From Xiphias gladius (Eukaryota; Chordata; Actinopteri; Istiophoriformes; Xiphiidae): a stretch of 64,000 nucleotides of DNA. Both the position numbers and the translations under genes were made by a program. The notes under the pieces are model-generated. The model saw nothing but the letters and a program-made list of their open reading frames with translations. It had not been told where the DNA came from and searched no databases. Positions 1 to 14,924 of this stretch are shown piece by piece; the stretch's first letter is position 1; every line of letters begins with the position of its first letter. The stretch covers positions 4,077,260 through 4,141,259 of the forward strand of contig NC_053405.1 of assembly GCF_016859285.1 (NCBI RefSeq). The letters are read 5' to 3'.

Positions 1-3000
1 ATCAGCTGTGGACAACTTTTTCATTAGGTAACATTTCAAAGTATTGTTCAAAACAAATGAGCTCTGAGCGGGGTGACAGTTAGGGACTCGTTGGTCATCA
101 ATAGGTGTTAATAAGAGTCTGAGTGGTTTTCAATCTGGCTTCCCAGCATTAATTCCTGTATGAAGAAAGGTTCCGTTTGCAAGGTTGGACTCTCGCAGGA
201 AACAATATCTATCTGGCTTTTACAGAATTACCATTTCACAATTTAGTCACACAGCTTGAAAACCAACACACTTTTCAGAGCTGTTTGAAAAAAAAAAAAA
301 AAAAAAAATCAAGTTTGAACAAATTCAAACTGGCACGTAATTCATTCAGACTAATTGGAACACAATTCATATAACCATAAACTTATTTCTCTCCTCTCAC
401 TTTTCTATTTCCTCCAGTCTCTGTTTGTTTATGAAGCAGATACATGAAGCCCCAAGATAAGCACAAATTTGGAAGTAGTTGGCACCGCCCCAGGTGAATT
501 TGCGTTTAAATGCTTTAGCGATATCACTTTTTCAAAAATTCGGTTTCGAACAAATTCACAACTATCACATAACTCATCTGAATGTAAACGCAACCCATGA
601 GCAATGAGTGCTTTGTTGGTAATTTTGCCATCTACAGTGTAAAACCCAAATACTTCCACACACCTTCCAGTTTCTCAGAAGCTTCAGTGTCGTGATTATC
701 CAATCGGGTCTTTGCTCACTAGTGTTCTCCATTTTTCAATAATTAACTTTTTTTTTTTTTACCAATAGCTCAATAGGGAATGCAATATGTCAAGCTGATT
801 TTAAGAATTCTGAATTTTAAGAGTGCCTTCTGCTGGGCCACAAGGAAAACTACTTCAAACGCTGGTTCAATGAAAGTTCAAATTTTTAAACTAAACTTGA
901 CAGCCCTGTATTACTACTGTCTAAACACAACTTAACACAGTGTTGTGAAAGAATGAACCACCGGGAGGTAAATAAGGAATCAGGAATTGTATTTTCACTG
1001 ACTTTGCTGAAGTGAGGCATACTTCAGGATGTTTTAATCTGTAACAGACCGAAAACAGAAAATAATGTTGTCAGGTGCTATGTGCAAACTCATCATCTAG
1101 AACAGATAAAGTTAATTTTACAGTTGGCAAGGTGAAAATACCAAAAGTATAGTGAGAATTTATTATTTTTCAATATCAATAGCACTGCCATCTGCCCACT
1201 AGCTTAATGGTATTTCAGTTCTAACCAATCTGCTATAACATTTGATATTACACTTTTAATTAATATTATGCAGAGGAAGTTGGAGTGAGGAGAGATGAAA
1301 CCACCTACACAAGAACTGTGTTTTCCTTCGAGTTGAGTATACTGTTGGCTCCATGCCCAACAATAGGTCAACATCCACACCGTACATCTTCAATTCTACT
1401 GTTTGTCATAAGCACAGCTGCATAAACACACACACAAATAAAGAGCTTGTTTTTCAAGTTGTACAAGGGCGTGATAAGAGCACACAAATTTCACCTCTAG
1501 TTCAAACAGACTGAATTTTCACTTTTATTTACTAGAGGTTGCTTTTTCAACCACAGATGGTTTCCTTGCCTCAAAACACAGCTCCACACACTCTGTTACA
1601 AACACTCAGATAAGATCTGGGAGCGGCTTATATAATCACGATCTTCTACTGTTGGCCACTGAGCAGTTACGGCAGTTATGGGATACAGGTTCAATTCAAG
1701 GAAACTGCCATAGGTTCTTGTGTTGCTCCTCTTATTCTCCCATGCTAGGAGTCTGAACCAGAAACAAATCAGGATCAATCCACTTCCCCGAACCAGTAGG
1801 CTTCTAATTATCACTGGTCATATGACCAGATGGTCAACTCACTTCCATTCTCCTTCTACAGTTGGCCTGAGCCTATGAGCGCAGTTAACATTTTAATATA
1901 ATTAGCAATGCAAATAGAGCCACATCTACAATCTATTACACGTGGTGTGATAAACACAACACAACACTTTAAAAAAAAAAAAATTTAATTTCAAAAACTC
2001 CTTAATTATGTCAGCTTCACTGGATATGTCTACTTTAATAAGGATGACAGAGGCTGTATCAATTAATCAGGGAAGTCCAAATGATGTGTATTGTGCCAAG
2101 AACTGAGACAGTTTTCTCATTTCTCCTGCCTCGTAACTATACATGTAGTATCTTGACTTATAAAATAATGACAGAGAAGAACAGTTGGGAGCAGAAAGTC
2201 AAACAAATGTAAGAGAGAATCAATGAAAAGATGATTAGCAATTGTTTTCTTGAACTGGAATTGGAGTTTAGAGTTAGATTGGAGTGAGGTGGAGGGACAC
2301 AGCGGTCAAGTAATTATTACAGTATATCTTACAAAGCACTTACAAGCCACTTAACTGAGTTGGCCCTTTTTAATCTGTCCTTAAAACGAAAAAGCCTGCA
2401 TCCAGGTAGATGTTACAGTCATGGCCTTGAAGCTTGGACAAGTGGCCCCTGTCACTCCCATGACTACAAGGCAGGCTAGACACATCCATCTTAATAAAGT
2501 GTTCAAGTGCTCAAGAGGCTGCTAGCATCCTGGCGTTGATCAGCTCCCCATGACACTCGCCTAGGGAACCAGACATCCCAGGCGGCACAGTTAGTTTCAT
2601 TTCTCCAATTGTATTTCATTTAGTCTCCTCTTGAGATAACATGGAGCTGAAATGAGTAAGGACAGGCTCTGCAATACATAAGAAATCAAATCAGAAAGAT
2701 CCCTAGATTGGAGACTGGCTCATGAAAAAAAAAACCCCAAAGAAAACCAAAAACTGTTTAAAAAAAGATAAGAAAAAATAAAATGAAATAAAATCTACTT
2801 ATAACCTACAAAATCAGACAGTGTCATTCCTCACATCTTTTGAGGGAGACACAGAAAAAGGTTTTCACAGCTTGTAGAAATAATGATTCTGTGTGCCAAG
2901 TTTCAAGTTTTTAAAACTGAATGCGGCTTTCAGGCATACAGCAAAATCACTGAACAGATACAAAAATGTTGCCCTGATATCAGAGTGATATATGTGTTCA

Positions 3001-6000
3001 TTCTTCAGACTTTCTGTATTTATGAAGGCACTCTGGCCAGGAGTAGTACAGAAAATTGTTTATCTGCCTGATTAAGAGAAAAACAAGTCCTCAGCTGGCA
3101 GAATTTAATTGTGTCTCTGAGTACAACAGCAGGACATGCTACGCCGTTGACAAAAGAAGAAGAAAACACCCAAACTTCCCTAGAGGAGCTGTAGGAGTTG
3201 ATCAATATAACTTCCCTTGTTAGTCTGGAAAGAGGAACACAACACTGAGAGATTATTTTTCTGAAAATACAACTCTCTACCTTCATCCCAGACACCCCTC
3301 GGTTTGAAAAATATGACAAAAAAGCTTTAAAAAATTGCTACAGCTGTGGTCAGACGTTTTTTTCCAGCCTGCAGCGTACGCATGCAGTTAAGGGTGTGTA
3401 ATTAGATGCATATTTAATGCACCTGATGAACTTCAAGGATTTAATTACAAGTGAGTTTCATTCTCACAGCTCATTGGTATGTGAGGTGGGGGAGTTTGGT
3501 TTAAGACTGTTGCTGTTGCAGCAGAGCCCATTTCTGAAGGCGAATTTAAAGAGTTAAAAGAAATGAATCGAAATGGTTCTCTGCTGTTAACTGAAGCATC
3601 CAGAGTGAAACGGTTCAGCGTGGTCTTAATTTTGAGAAAAAACTGCCACTGATAATGTTTTTGATGGACTAAGGAAAAGGTGACTCACCTCCTCGTGTGC
3701 AGAAAGGTTCAACCAAATCAAACTTGAGCGAGCATCAGAGCCACTCCCTTGCAAGCCCTCTGGCAGTCCAGCGGCATTCAGACCCAAAAGTATCCCTGTG
3801 TTCTTTGGATTGCTGTTTGCATTAGAAATGTGAAGTTCTTGGATGAGAATCACACCAATTAGGCTACCTCATGGATGCATGGTGCGGTTATTAGCTATAC
3901 AACACTATTCATTACCTTAGTTTTACACCGTGTGAATTATAATTATTATAATGACTTTCTAACGTGTTTGAAATGTGGTTCATATTCAGTTTGTGTTTTA
4001 TAACATGGAAAAATTCTTGTCGATGTGAAACCTTTGAGGCACATGCTTAGCATTTTAAATGTGAAAATGATCCTGCTCATCAGTAGGAAGCTTAATCACA
4101 GGGTTACTCAAATCAATAAAACCCCTAGACCAGAACATTACCCCCATTCAGGCAAATCTACAGCAACATCAACAGCACTGTTATCTGCTGTAGCCCTTAC
4201 CAAAGGCTGTGATTGCGAACAGTAAAAGGGGGCTGCAGATTTTTCTGTACAAGCCTCTCAGATTATATAGCAGCCGTATGATTACCAATTTTCAGTAAAA
4301 AAAAAAAAAAAACTCTATGCAAATTCTGAGAACCGGAGATACTTTTTACTCCGACCTGATGTTTTGTTCAAGTAGATAAATAAAAAGGGGGAATATGAAA
4401 TCAAAGATAAGCTGCACGTCAAACAAAATACTGTATGAACTCACGGCATCTCTCTCATCATTAATGCCGTGAGCAACCTGAACCTACAGCTCTGAATGTG
4501 CCGCTATCTCCTCTGACTTCATCAATCATTTCAAAGCAACACTGATGACAATATAGGATTTATTACATGTTGTTTATCAGCAAAGCACAACACTGAAAGG
4601 CAGGAAAGCCCCACTTTAAAAAACAAATCAACTGAAGCTGAGCAAAGTCAACACCCACTCCAACTACATTAGCTGACATTTGACCAGCTGCACTGCATGA
4701 CCCTGAATGAATGAGTCTAGCTGATCCCAAGTTATATTTTCAGTCTTTGGTTGTCATCAGTGATCAAGAGGATGCAGGTGTGCTGTGGTTAATAATTATG
4801 TGATTAAACCAAGCTATCACACCTCACTGCATCGGGCAATTTATCATCATTGAGGGGTAGTGGAGGGGGAGCCAGTAGACTGCATCCCATCCCCCGATAT
4901 TAGCACATGATCAATGTTTAATTGCGTGGCCGAAGAAGAAGTATAGCATGCTAGAGCAGAAAGGCCTTCACCATGAGCACTGTCCTCTTATGTCATTATA
5001 AGTACATTAGCTAATAGTATAATTCATGACTGTTCAGATAGAGAGACCCAGGTACGACCCATTAGCAAACCATGCATGTACAAAGTGATGGCTACTGAAG
5101 GACTTACGCAGTGACCTAAAAATTGCTACTGTTTTTTTGAAGGTGTGTCAGAATCACACCATTGTTTCTTGGGACTGACTCAAACCTTTTTCCTGTTAAG
5201 CGAGAGGGGGATTAAGTCGCAGACTGAACAAATTCTGCAAGGATTGAAGGGTTTTAGATGTGGATAAGACAGCAGGCTGATTAGTTAGGAGTTGACACCG
5301 AGTCCAATATTACCATATAGAAAGCTAAACATTCAAAAATTGTTCTTCGAGGTTTAGCCACAGGAATTCAAAACATATTTTTCAACCTTGTCAGGCTCCT
5401 TTGTTCATGATCCTTGTCCCTTGAGAGTGCTGTGACATCAGCCTGGGTTATCAGTTCCCCGAACATTTTCAGGAAGTTTCAGGGAATACAAATTCCATTT
5501 TGAGGTTTGGAATGGAAACAGAGCATGCAGAATGGTTTAAGCAGCAGCCTTTTCTTCATAGAAAATTCAGTCACAGGGCCCAGTGCACTTCAAAGCTCTA
5601 TGATAGTTGGGCTTATAAATATTTTAGAAACAGGTTACAATGTTAAGCTCAGAGGATGTGCTATCAAACTTCAAAACTGTCCAACCCCCAGGAGCTCCCA
5701 GTGAATATACTGCAGCAAAATAACAGTGACAACGTGATGCAAGTCAAGCAATTAAATGTGACTAATGTAACTACACCAACAGTGAGAAATTCTGGCTCTT
5801 TATTTTGTATGATTTACATAACATCATACCTTTATTTGGTATTTTGCTTTGGAGTCATTTTATGATTTGCACATTTTCTTAACTTTTTTCTTCAAAAACT
5901 TGAAGAAAACAGATATTTGAATAGTGCTGTGTTATCGTTTATGTTCTGTGACGTGACCTAGGAACAGAGCCGAACTGTTGTACGATTGCTGTTAAATCAG

Positions 6001-8627
6001 AGACTGCACAGTCATGACTGGAAGTTTTTATGGTTGTTAATACTGGCATTTATGATCCCTTAATGTGCAAATATCAATCACTGATCCATCCATCCATTCA
6101 TTCGTCTAGGGCTGAAATTAATAGTTGGCCTTAAACCTCTCTGTGCAATAATAATGTAAGCGTCCACACCAGAGGATCGAAAGACATAACAAGGACAAAT
6201 ATCACAGGGGGAGCAGGCCTGATAAAGAGATGCTTGTCCCCCTGAACAATATTATTCGGTGGATTTACTTGTTCTGTTTAAAAAAGATGTATACTGGTAC
6301 TATACTATACTATGTCATAATCTGTCCATCTACTCAAATTGTAAATAAGGAATTCCACGACAAAAAGTCTGTCTGGGTGCCTGTGAATATTGTTTTTGGT
6401 TGTAAACCTGCCATTTTGCAGTGATGAATATTCTTACAGGAAATTATATTAAAACAAAATACTACCCCGAGTTTTATGCTAAGGCGTATAAATCTCACTT
6501 CTTAATCTGGTGTGTTATTATAATTAGTTATTTGTCACATTCAAAGTTATTAATGGTTTCCGGTACTAAATATTATGATTAAAAAGGGGGAAGCTGTGAT
6601 TCAAAATTTCCAATTGTGTCCATTTTTCTTGTCACACACTTTTTGCTGATGTTGTTAATAAAGTAATACAGAAGAATAAGTGCTGTCAGCATAAAACAGA
6701 CCCTTAAGCCATCATTCACCTTCCTTAACGTATTGATTAATTTTTATGATAAATGTATGCAAAATAACATAAATATGTCGATAACCCTGCCATGCCAGCT
6801 GTCTGTGGAGATATCTCATTAGCTGCTAATTTCCACTTTGGAAATGTACACTAGTGTGTCGAAGCACAATCAGACTTAAGGCATTTACCTGCATCTGTTG
6901 AATGTTGGTCAATGAGCACTTTCCCCATCTGCCAGCCCTGAAAGTCTACTAACATCCTAAAAGTCAGTTCTCCACATTGCTAGTGACATTAAACCAATAA
7001 CTCAACAGGCTGCCCGATCAGTCCCCTATACAATCAGTTTGTTTAACATTAAACAACTGGCTTCCCGTGTCAGTTACAGCTCCAATACCAGGGCATTTAG
7101 CTACAAGACAATTAGGATTCTGCAATGTGTGCAGAGCTCTACAAGGAAGACACAGGATGGAAATGATCTGGGGGTAATGCAAGATCAGTGCAGCTCTGAC
7201 ACACTGACGAAAGGAAGACAAAAAAGTAAGCAAGCAATTAGTATACAAATCCCCTTATCAGTTCAACAAAATCAGCCAGTGTCGACCAACCAGCCTCCAT
7301 GCTCTCCAGCAAGCCAGTCAAGCGTTCACTCACAAATCTGCGGCATTTGGGATCACGCAGGGTGGCCATTTTGTCTGGCTGCTCTGAAATGTGCAGTGGC
7401 TGGAAGGTAATCCCTCATTGGGACAAAGTATCCTGAGTCGCTGGTGATTTGGCAAATTAGACAAGTTCCAAGGAGCATTTTACAACAGCTCTGCACCATG
7501 GGAAGTTTCAAGATATGTTTTAGAAGATTTAAAGAACAGAAAACATTCCAAAGAAAGCCTGAGGTACAGAAGTAATAAAAAATTTTTTTTAAAAGTCACC
7601 TTAAACCATGTTCAAGAAACAAATGTGACTTGATTGTTCAAAGAGACTATGGTGTTAGCTGTGCTGCCTCTGGTGCTGCCATCTCTGTCGGTGTCTAAGC
7701 TATGTTTGGCCTCAAAGCTCCTCATCCACTTCCTCCACTGCTTCCTTTATTTCTTCTTTCAAGTCCCATCACTTGTTGTGTAGTGCTCCTTAAATTAGAG
7801 CAACCAGGCTTGAAGCACTGCAAAAAATAACAAGGCCTGCAAGGAACTTAACCCTCTATTGTTACTTTCCACATTCCAAATCAAAATCTTACACTCTGGT
7901 GGTGGATAGACTGAGGTCAAAACTTTTCTTACACTTGCCAAGGAAATATACATGAGCACATGAGTACATGAGCAAATTTCTGTATGTCATGGAAGTACTG
8001 GCAGTTCACTGACTTCTGGATTTGGTTGTTTGGCAATTTTATCCATTTACAATTACAATTAAAACACAATAAGGTGTGACTTCCCCTAATCAGAAGTTCA
8101 CTCGCAAATAGTGCTGAAACAAGTAGTCACTTAATCTGTTAAACAAAACTAACCAAACTGTTTTGTGCCCAAACCTAACAAAACCTTAACCATAGTGATG
8201 CAAGATCTGAAAATGTATGCATTTTTGAAACAGAGAAGTTGTCTTGTCGGTTGAGGAATCCCATAAGAAAACATCTCTACAATATGTGTCACTCTGGAGG
8301 AAACAGACCAACTACGTATTTTGTCGTTTTAATTTGGAGGACTCGTTCGTCCATGCCGTCAAAGGTTTTCACAATGTGAACCCAGAAAGCACACTGCAGC
8401 CTTTAGCAGCAGTTACTTGGCCTTTGACTTTTATGTCTTGTTGCAGTAAAATCTTGCGGAGTGCAGCTTTAGAGCCTGAACACGAGAATTTCTCCTGCTG
8501 AGTGTGTCATTTTTTGCAGTGCAATTAGTCAGTTCACAGCCCACACTGACCAGACTCTGAGGCCAGAGGTATTGTTCTCCCATTTCCTCTCCATAAAATC
8601 TCCTTCCTGAAACCAACATATACTTCC

Positions 8628-8630
<3 letters not shown>

Positions 8631-8676
<46 letters not shown>
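8631..8676. repeat. (AC)23 microsatellite
   Basis: An uninterrupted run of 23 AC units. A second, impure CA/CG array follows at 8826-8870. Confidence 0.95.
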
Positions 8677-8678
<2 letters not shown>

Positions 8679-9577
8679 TATTAAAGCTATCCCAGAATTC
8701 AAGAGAGAAGGGAGGGTGAGTGGAAATGTTGACATTACACACATCCTGAGCATTATAAAAACAAGTCTACCTGCACTCCTGTACCCACAATAGCCCCCAC
8801 CCCCCTCCCCCGCCCCAAACACTAGCGCACACACGCACACACACTGACACACACACACACACACACACGCTAGTTACATTCCCACGGGACTTGTTATGTA
8901 TACAGTGTGCCCTGCCATGTGCTGGTATTTGCACAGCATCCTGTGTGAGTACGACTTTTAAACGTCTTGTTTTATTCATGCTGCACAAATACCACATAAC
9001 AGAGTTCTATTGATCTCTGTTGATTTATGTTAATACTCTGACATGTTTTTATGCTGGCTTACTTTCAGCATGTTTTGTTTTTCATCTGTTAATATGGGAC
9101 TTGTCTTGGGGTAAACACAACACATAAGTGTATGCCAAAGTCGAGCAATGCGCATTTAGTTTTCTTCAATGCGGACAGAGAAAGATTTTTTGACACTGAA
9201 GTGGTGAGGTAGGGCCAGTCTAAAAGAACAGAGCAAATAGAATACAGCAAACGTAAACCTTGTTAACCTCTCCACGACTTAATTCTACAATAGCATGGTA
9301 GAAAAGGATATTTTGAGTCGCAAAGGATTGAGAATGTAGCCTTCATTTTCCGGAGGATGACTGAATAAATTCCTTTTTTTTTCTGTCAATTCTCTACTGT
9401 AAATTGCAGAATATAAACACACCTGAGAGCTACCCTACATATCCAGCATGTGGCTGTTGGCCACCGGCAGCTGCCCAGCATATTCAGTATTTCATCAGTG
9501 GCCAGTCAGCAGCTTCTCTCAAGCAAATGGTTGGTAAACATCTTCCCATAGCACTCCTTTAAGTATTTCCCATATAG

Positions 9578-9733
9578 TGTTGCACTGTATACCGATACCA
9601 GAAAAATTATTGAAAAATCCTGCCGTTAAAAACAGTACTATATCCCATTTTATTAGTGCCCATACTTTAGAAATGACACTGTTTTAATAGGAGCTGTATT
9701 TCCTATGAATTGCCTTGATGTGCAACAGCAGGA

Positions 9734-9776
<43 letters not shown>

Positions 9777-10110
9777 TCTACTTCCCGCAGGCATAGTGGG
9801 CGGGCCAACCATTTCACATTTCACATCACATGCACGCTACAGCTTTCGTGGTGACAAGCGGGAGGCAGTGCAGCAAATACAAGTGCTCTTGCCGACCGTC
9901 CACGGTTTCTCAACAAAGCAGACGCACAAGGCGAAATATGGCATTACTTGGCTAACATGGCCGACAGTCAGGGCAAACACACGGACACCACAAACCCCAT
10001 CTGTTAAAAGATGTCTTAAACCTACGCAGAGCAAGCGAGCCGACACGCCATGCTTGGAAAAGCGTCTCACCGACAGACACGCCGGCCTATTCAAAAAAGA
10101 GCGACGGGGT
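9578..10110 (+). mobile_element. Probable hAT element remnant (BED-finger fragment)
   Basis: The sequence starts near ttgcactgtataccgatacc, reminiscent of fish hAT ends. At about 9937-10009 the plus strand encodes IWHYLANMADSQGK..PIC, resembling the BED zinc-finger start of hAT transposases (W-x-Y-F, ...D.GK, C..C). A (GT)n array at 9736-9774 interrupts it. The frame is broken and no DDE domain is seen. Confidence 0.35.
9736..9774. repeat. (GT)n microsatellite
   Basis: About 19 uninterrupted GT units, lying inside the probable hAT remnant. Confidence 0.95.
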
Positions 10111-10329
10111 AGCGATATGTGATAGATGCCCTCAAATATAAGTTCGAATGAGTGTGATTTATTTTGTGACGAGTGAACTTTGTCCACCATCTGAGTTTGA
10201 CGAGGCAATTAATGGCAATGATAACCGTTTAATTTGGCTTTATCTTTTTAGCTAACTTACCAATGTGGCAAACATGTCTACATGCAAACGCAACATTAAC
10301 ACTGGTAACGTTAACTTTACCATGAGAAT

Positions 10330-10545
10330 TATCTGGTTCCAGCTTCTTAAAAGGTAACTATTTGCTACTTTATTCCGATTTTATACAATTCAAAATTCAA
10401 TTCCTTTGGGTTTTGGACTATTGGCCAGACAAAATACACAATCTAATCTAATATTACTCTGGGATCTGGGAAGTCTTTGCTGATATTTTATGAACAAGGC
10501 AATTAAAGAACTAATTGAATCTTAAAAAAATAAAAAAATACTGTT
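10330..10545 (-). repeat. Dispersed AT-rich fish repeat, copy 1 (reverse)
   Basis: The plus strand carries tctggttccagcttcttaa and ttgggttttggactattgg, the reverse complement of the strings seen in the copies at 19815 and 24960. No coding capacity. Confidence 0.6.
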
Positions 10546-13500
10546 AGTTGTACCCCTGTTTGTTAATGTGATAATCTTTCAGAAAAGTGATTAAAAGCGA
10601 TCACCCAGAAATCAAGAAGAAAATTAGATTACAAAATCAACTTTATATTGTGTACTCTTGAAGCAGAAAAGAGGAAAAACTGTTTCCAGTGAAAATAAGA
10701 ACAAACTGAGAACTACGAGCCTGACATGTCGCAGTATGGTGGTAATTACTCTGCACGACTCGGTTTGCCTTCAGTCCCACTACAAAATTTTTAAAAACTG
10801 AAAAATCAATAAAGAAGAATCAACACATGAATTCCAGTCAAATCTTCAACTGCAGAAGAAAATGTTTGATTTACCTCCTCATTCATTCACAGGTTCTTCT
10901 TCCATCACTACTTTCTTTCTCCCCTTACTTGTTTTTTTTTCTGTTTTTCCTCCTTTCCCCTTTCCTTCTCTTCTTCAGGCATATTCTCACATATTTTCAA
11001 TCTTTCTGTGATGGGCGTGAAGTCATGATCTGCCCTCTAACCGGTTTCTGTTTTCACAACCAGCTAATGAGATAAGAAACCCACAACACTGAAAAAGCTG
11101 CCTCAATCAGTAAAAGCAAATCAGACACACAAACACAGCATGTCATATCTGTTAAATGATTGATCATGTGTGGGCACTGCGACGTCGGCTCTCTGATGCT
11201 GCCTTATCAGCACAGCAGCTGGCCTCTGATGTCTCAAAATCTACAGCACAGCTCGATTCATTAGACTCAGTTTTTTGGAAACTTTGCTGAGGTTAACCAA
11301 GTGCAGTCGAGGTCTGAAGCTGCCCCCGAAGTTATTCTGATTCAACGACAGGATGCAGGGGGGGAGGAGAGAGAAATCCTGAAGAAATTTCATCATACTG
11401 CCTTGCTAGGGCAATTTGTGTGACGAGTCTGAGTTTGAGGAGTCACAGCAGACCCAGAAAATGATTTCCACTCAAACAGAGTTTGTCTTTTGGAAGCCTG
11501 AGGGATGTAAAGGGAGTCGGACCTCTGGATTTGAAACTTTAATAACTAACTGCACCCGAAAGAGTCTTAAAGTTAAACCACATAAACGCTGTCAATGACT
11601 GTTTCCTTTGACTTCTCAGCATCAGGTCCAGCAACTCATTTGTCTTGACAACATTGTTATTTGAAATACTTAAGAGACAATTTACGCCATTCACCATATT
11701 TGTTTGTTCTGAGCTTAATAATAAGCGGTGAATTATTTCTAACTTTTTTTGTTTGCCCACCATTGATTTACGAACACTGGGAGGGCTGGATACAAAGGAG
11801 AAGCAGAATTAAATAATATTCAAAAATCTACTGCAAATGAAAAGCACTGTGCCGAATGAGGTTTGTTTTTATCGATCTGGATGACTCCTGTGAATGTCAA
11901 CGCGACGACAGACAGGAGCTTGTTAGCAGCAAATAATTCTGACCGCTTGAACTCATGTAAGGACGACAGCATATCAACTGAAAAGGAACACAATGTCAAA
12001 GGAATATTCAGGCATGTAAGTGAGGTGCAAAAATCAGGGATAGTATGTTAGAATGGTAATCGCCCTTTACAAATGAACGGGTGTTGTGAAAAGTTACAAC
12101 CCTGAATCCTGAGCTCACGGCTCAGATTAATGAAGAGGGTAAGAATGAGACTGTATCATTCTATGGTTCTTCCATCGAAGAGGTCAGTGCCATCCAATAA
12201 CAGATTTTTTTTTTTCTCGGAAATTTCAACTTAATTATGGCAATGGAAACTGCAACGCCATCATAAGACCTGTCGTTTCTCTCCAAGTACATTAATTTCA
12301 TTGTCAATATACACGTTTTTGTATGGTGCATAGGTGGTCTTAACATTAATTTTGCTCCTCATTAATACGCAAAGTTATGCTGCAAATACTTCGCCATTTA
12401 TCTCTCATGCTTTCTATTAGCTGAATTCTATGTCACAGGGTTTGCAATACATCGATTTTATTAAAGCAGCCCACCAGAGTAGATTTGCCACCATCCAAAA
12501 ACAGGTATTTCCATTTTTGCAAAAATTAATTTAACCATCCACAAATATTTAACTCTGACTATCTAAGGGCAGGTTGCAGCCTCAACAAGTTCTTTTTCAA
12601 AGCACATTTAAGCAGAGCAAAAGTGCTGTTTTAAACTCTGTCAAAAAACATGATGTTTTTTACGTTGTCCATCCGATCTAGACTTAAACTTGTGATTAAT
12701 TTTATCAGAAGAAAAGCCTGCAAAGTTATCAAGAATACTTAAAAAAAAAAAAAAAAACCACACCGGTGATTGTGCATGTTTTAACTCATCTCACATTAGG
12801 GAGGTACAAATTTTGAGACTCAAAAAGAACTGAATACAATGTACCATAGTGGAGGAACATATAAATAGTGCAGCACCGAAAGATATCACTGCTGTATTGC
12901 TGCCAGCATAAATAAGCAAGCAGGAGTCCTGCATGTTAATTTACGGCAGAATAACTGACAGCACTCTGTAATATTCTGCAGCTCACGTCCTCATCTTTAC
13001 ACAACAGAGACTGAAGATGCTGATCAATAAATTTACTCCATGTGGACCTGTGCCCTGAAAGGTTTCCATGATTTTCTGATGCATATCTGATGCCATAATT
13101 TAAGGCTGTCATGAGTCCCTGGCTTTTGCCCAACACACATTCCACGTGTCACTCTTAATCATTAAGCTAGAACTGTGGGTGATTCTCCTAGAGACAAGGT
13201 GAACCAGCAGGAAAAAAAAGTTGACTTCAAAAAAATACAAATCATTCTGACAACTACAGCACAACAACTAGACAAATCTGGGGGAAAAGGGGGAACACAG
13301 TCCACAGCTGGATGGACAGAGATCAGGCTGAACCACCATAGTGAGGACAAAACTCTAATTGGACTTTCAGGATCCTTCAAACTGCATGTTCCAACTCTTC
13401 GCCAACACTGAGAAACAGAGAAGTGTTGAAAAGAAGAGAGGTGGAAACTGTAGGTATGTGAAAACTGGGCTCATCTCCAAACTTTACAGTAGCTTGTTGG

Positions 13501-13964
13501 GTAGAGCTATACGAAAGATGTGCTGCCTCAAACTGCTGAACAAACAGGATTGACAAATGTGGATTGATCACTTTTCTAATTGTGGTTTCACTGTAAAACA
13601 GACATACATCAGAGAACAAACAGGCAAAAGGTCAGGGTCTCCCCAAGTTTCAGATGTTTTAAAGGTCGTTAAAATGAAATTTAAGACAAATTTTGAACCT
13701 GAAAAACAGAAAAAATGTTTAGAGACCTTTTAGAACGAGCTTGCGTGTTATAATGCTCCATGCCATCTCCCCTATTGGAGACCACCAGAATCAGCTAATG
13801 CAAGCTGATTGCAGGAATAATATGGATAGGGAGGAAAAGACAGAGCAAGATTTAAAAGTTGAGAGACTGACTTAATGTTTCTCTCCACTTCGCTTTGAGC
13901 CTTTACTTTTGTTTTTCCAGCCTTTCTACCACCAGTTATCCTCTCATCACACCCAATTAATATG

Positions 13965-14135
13965 ACAATTATTATCTTTGCTGGTTCTTTTGACATTCTA
14001 CGAAGGAAAACTGGCTCTGGGATCCTGAAAAAAGACTTTTCCCCACTACTGGAGAAACTGAGTGACTGTCAATTGCAACATGTATTCATCTCAGGCCCCA
14101 TTCCAACTGTAGGGAAAGGAAATGTAAAGAACTTA
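13965..14135 (+). pseudogene. Decayed LINE ORF1 fragment (esterase-type)
   Basis: The plus strand encodes LKKDFSPLLEKLSDCQLQHV followed directly by FISGPIPTVGKG. This matches the SGNH/esterase-like domain of ORF1 in fish L2/CR1-group retrotransposons, where FISGP(I/L)PT is a recurrent block. It is short and flanked by stops, so it is a relic. It may be the 5' part of the same LINE whose ORF2 remnants start at 14925, split by the MITE at 14309-14859. Confidence 0.5.
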
Positions 14136-14308
14136 AACCTGATGGAGTTCATCCAAACATCCCTGGATCCAGACTGCTCAGTGCCAACCTACATCATGCC
14201 CTTGGGCCATACCCAAATAAGAATGTAAGGGTAAGCGCGAAGGACAGCCCACACAGACAGAGAGCCTTTATCTCTTCCCCCCTCACCTGACCCTCTGACC
14301 TCGTTTGC

Positions 14309-14859
14309 ACCTGGCATTATCATGTATGTAGGGTGATCTGATCACATCTGGACAGCGCTAAATACAAGTATAAACAACCAACCAAGACGCATTGTGATCT
14401 GATCACTCAAACCACTTTCAAACCACTTACAGAGGAAGTCTTGGGCACATTTGACCATGTATCTTTTGTAGTGTAAACGCTAATGCACCCTGATGATTCC
14501 CTGACATGGACTTAACAGGAATATGTGTCATCAATGCAGGATGTGGTGGTTGTTTTGGTGACAGCACACCGTGCCGGTGCTCAAAAAAAATGGTGAGGAC
14601 CAGAGATGTACGTGGTTGCAGTGCAATTGATACATTATATCTCCATTTGGTCAGAAAATTCACTCCAAATAAAACCAGATGACTCCTATGGTAACCAGGC
14701 CATTTACGAGGACAGAGGTGGCGTAGGAAGTAACAAAATCCAAAACAGAAGTTGTCAAATAGGCACTTTGGAGACGCATGATTCTCACAGGTGTAAACAG
14801 CCGTGTCTCGCTTGTCCACTTGTGTTCAGACCACCCCAGACACATGTTAATGCCAGGTG
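14309..14859. mobile_element. MITE-like element with inverted ends, about 551 bp
   Basis: The left end CACCTGGCATTATCATGT (14309-14326) and the right end ACATGTTAATGCCAGGTG (14842-14859) are inverted repeats with one mismatch in 18. The interior has no coding capacity. It includes gtgatctgatcac and gacagcgctaaatacaagta, strings I recall from a widespread fish nonautonomous DNA transposon. No clear target-site duplication was identified, so the superfamily is not assigned. Confidence 0.65.
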
Positions 14860-14924
14860 TATTCTGCTCCACATCGCCCAAAGCATTCAGAGGATGTCTT
14901 TGTCCCAGTCAAGGACCCAACAGA

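Noticed and set aside
9837-10208. 123-codon minus-strand frame
   Set aside because: It is antisense to the probable hAT relic and shows no domain of its own.
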